Part shown: piece after piece, positions 16,001 through 17,017 of the stretch
Layout of the letters: every line of letters begins with the position of its first letter
Position numbering within the stretch: the first letter of the stretch is position 1
Program-made: the position numbers and the translations under genes
Assembly (NCBI GenBank): GCA_002425245.1
Contig: DILW01000069.1
Coordinates: forward strand, 1 to 17,017
Source: Betaproteobacteria bacterium UBA5582
GTDB taxonomy: Bacteria; Pseudomonadota; Gammaproteobacteria; Burkholderiales; Rhodocyclaceae
Direction of reading: 5' to 3'
Length of the DNA: 17,017 nt
Notes under the pieces: model-generated
What the model was told of the DNA's origin: nothing
What the model saw: only the letters and a program-made list of their open reading frames with translations
Databases searched by the model: none

Positions 16001-17017
16001 TCACCCCCGTTTGCCGCGCAACAGGTTACGGATCGCCTTGCGGCCGATCCGTCGCTTGAGCGCGACCTTGACATCGTAGATGACGAAAGAGAGCCGGTCG
16101 AACCAGCCCAGCCGCTTGCCCAGGCCGGAGAAATACAGGTCGAGGAAGCGCTCCCGCCCCTGCCAGTGCAGCTTGTTGCAGATGCGGACCAGGTCGGCCA
16201 CGCGCCGGTCCAGGGTCAGCGGGCAGTTGAAGGCGTGCAGCCGGCCGGTGTCGATCAGGACAAAGTCGAGCGGCCGGCCTTCGCGCTGGCGCACCAGGAT
16301 GTTGCCGCCGGCCAGATCGCGGAAGAAGATGCCGCGTCCGTGCAGATCGAGCAGGAAACGCGTCAGTTGGCGATAAGCCTCGTCCTCGGCGATGCCGCGG
16401 AACTCGCGGGCGCCGGCCGCGTAGGCGGCAAGCATCTCGCGCACCGCGAAATCGGCGCCGGCGTGCTCGCAGACGTAGAAATTCTGCTTCAGGCTGGCGT
16501 CGCCAATCTGCTCCAGCCAGGCCACCGGCATGGCCACGCCGAGATGGCGGCGCAGCAGTTCGCTGCTGCCGCTCCAGCTGCGCAGGCCCTTGGACGGCTT
16601 GAAGCGGTCGAGCAGGCGCTTGTGCCAAGGCAGCGTCACCGGCTGCTTGACCACCAGTTGGCGGCTGGCGTCGCGCGGATCGGCGATGGTCCAGATGGCG
16701 TTGCGGGCGTGGCGCAGGGTCGATTCGCGCTGCGGGCCGGCCAGCCGGCCCGGCTGCAATGCCTGCCAGAGCAGGCGGGCGGCCGTGGCATCGGCAGCGA
16801 GGACGACGCCTTGCCAGCCGTCCTCGCGGAAGAAGTAATGGCGGCGTCCGTCGCCGACGTGCCGGTGGATCGCCAGGCCGTCGATCAGGGCCGCGCCGGG
16901 ACGCAGCTCGACCGCCTCGGTCAACGGCCAGCACAGGTAGAGCGGGCTTTCGCTCGCCAGCGTCGGCGGCTCGGCGCTGGCTTCGCCGTCACGCTGCAGC
17001 ACCTGCGCCGCGGCCAG
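16001..17017 (-). CDS. WaaP/Kdo-kinase-like lipopolysaccharide kinase, 5' end outside window
   Basis: The C-terminal two thirds is an LPS kinase domain of the WaaP/Kdo kinase group, which phosphorylates inner-core sugars in the cytoplasm. Counted from an internal GTG at 17002, Lys119 (LVVKQ) fits the ATP lysine, GIFFRDLAGGNILV (224-237) is the catalytic loop with Asp229 and Asn234, and Asp251 (VLIDTGR) is the metal-binding Asp. The tail is basic (KRRIGRKAIRNLLRGKRG). His of HRD is replaced by Phe. About 110 residues precede the kinase core, more than a minimal LPS kinase needs, and the frame stays open to the window edge, so the true start is unknown and the protein may be longer. The GT4 gene follows 4 nt after its stop. 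Confidence 0.82.
   Translation of the reverse strand: MAAAQVLQRDGEASAEPPTLASESPLYLCWPLTEAVELRPGAALIDGLAIHRHVGDGRRHYFFREDGWQGVVLAADATAARLLWQALQPGRLAGPQRESTLRHARNAIWTIADPRDASRQLVVKQPVTLPWHKRLLDRFKPSKGLRSWSGSSELLRRHLGVAMPVAWLEQIGDASLKQNFYVCEHAGADFAVREMLAAYAAGAREFRGIAEDEAYRQLTRFLLDLHGRGIFFRDLAGGNILVRQREGRPLDFVLIDTGRLHAFNCPLTLDRRVADLVRICNKLHWQGRERFLDLYFSGLGKRLGWFDRLSFVIYDVKVALKRRIGRKAIRNLLRGKRG

Noticed and set aside
8160..17017. Envelope cluster as a horizontally acquired island
   Set aside because: No transposase or flanking repeats, and base composition and codon style match the housekeeping half.

Overview
The window looks like chromosomal DNA of a betaproteobacterium, probably of the Rhodocyclales (Dechloromonas/Azonexus type). 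The base composition is high GC, the protein sequences read as betaproteobacterial, and the macromolecular-synthesis cluster has the order tsaD(-) / rpsU-yqeY-dnaG-rpoD(+). The genus is inferred from general resemblance; no search was run. I see no phage, insertion sequence or CRISPR.

Positions 1-3352 are housekeeping genes: the 3' end of a ZIP-type metal transporter, folB (dihydroneopterin aldolase, -), plsY (glycerol-3-phosphate acyltransferase, +), an unusual 30-codon ORF at 1266-1358 with its own promoter-like and ribosome-binding signals, and the overlapping pair tsaD-corA (-).

Positions 3353-8122 are the classical macromolecular-synthesis operon. A good sigma-70 promoter and a structured leader precede rpsU (ribosomal protein S21). 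A hairpin plus T-rich tract, in the place where E. coli has its partial terminator, separates rpsU from yqeY and dnaG (primase, GTG start). An extended -10 motif precedes rpoD (primary sigma factor). A tRNA with anticodon CAU lies 7 nt after the rpoD stop and carries the C4-G69/C5-G68 pairs typical of tRNA-Ile2. A strong intrinsic terminator follows it and closes the unit.

Positions 8160-17017 are a cell-envelope glycan/LPS gene set in two convergent blocks. The + strand block is a membrane O-acyltransferase with a C-terminal SGNH domain, an LpxL/HtrB-family lipid A acyltransferase, an InaA-like LPS kinase, a NodU/CmcH-family carbamoyltransferase, a SAM methyltransferase and a GT2 glycosyltransferase, all tightly spaced or overlapping. 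The - strand block, meeting it with an 8-nt overlap of coding ends, is a GT4 glycosyltransferase and a second, WaaP/Kdo-kinase-like LPS kinase that is open at the right edge. Together they could acylate lipid A and build, phosphorylate, carbamoylate and possibly methylate an LPS core. The pairing of core kinases with a carbamoyltransferase recalls the Pseudomonas aeruginosa core-oligosaccharide locus (WaaP/WapP/WapQ and the carbamoyltransferase WapO). This decoration locus is the most distinctive content; the rest is conserved core genome.
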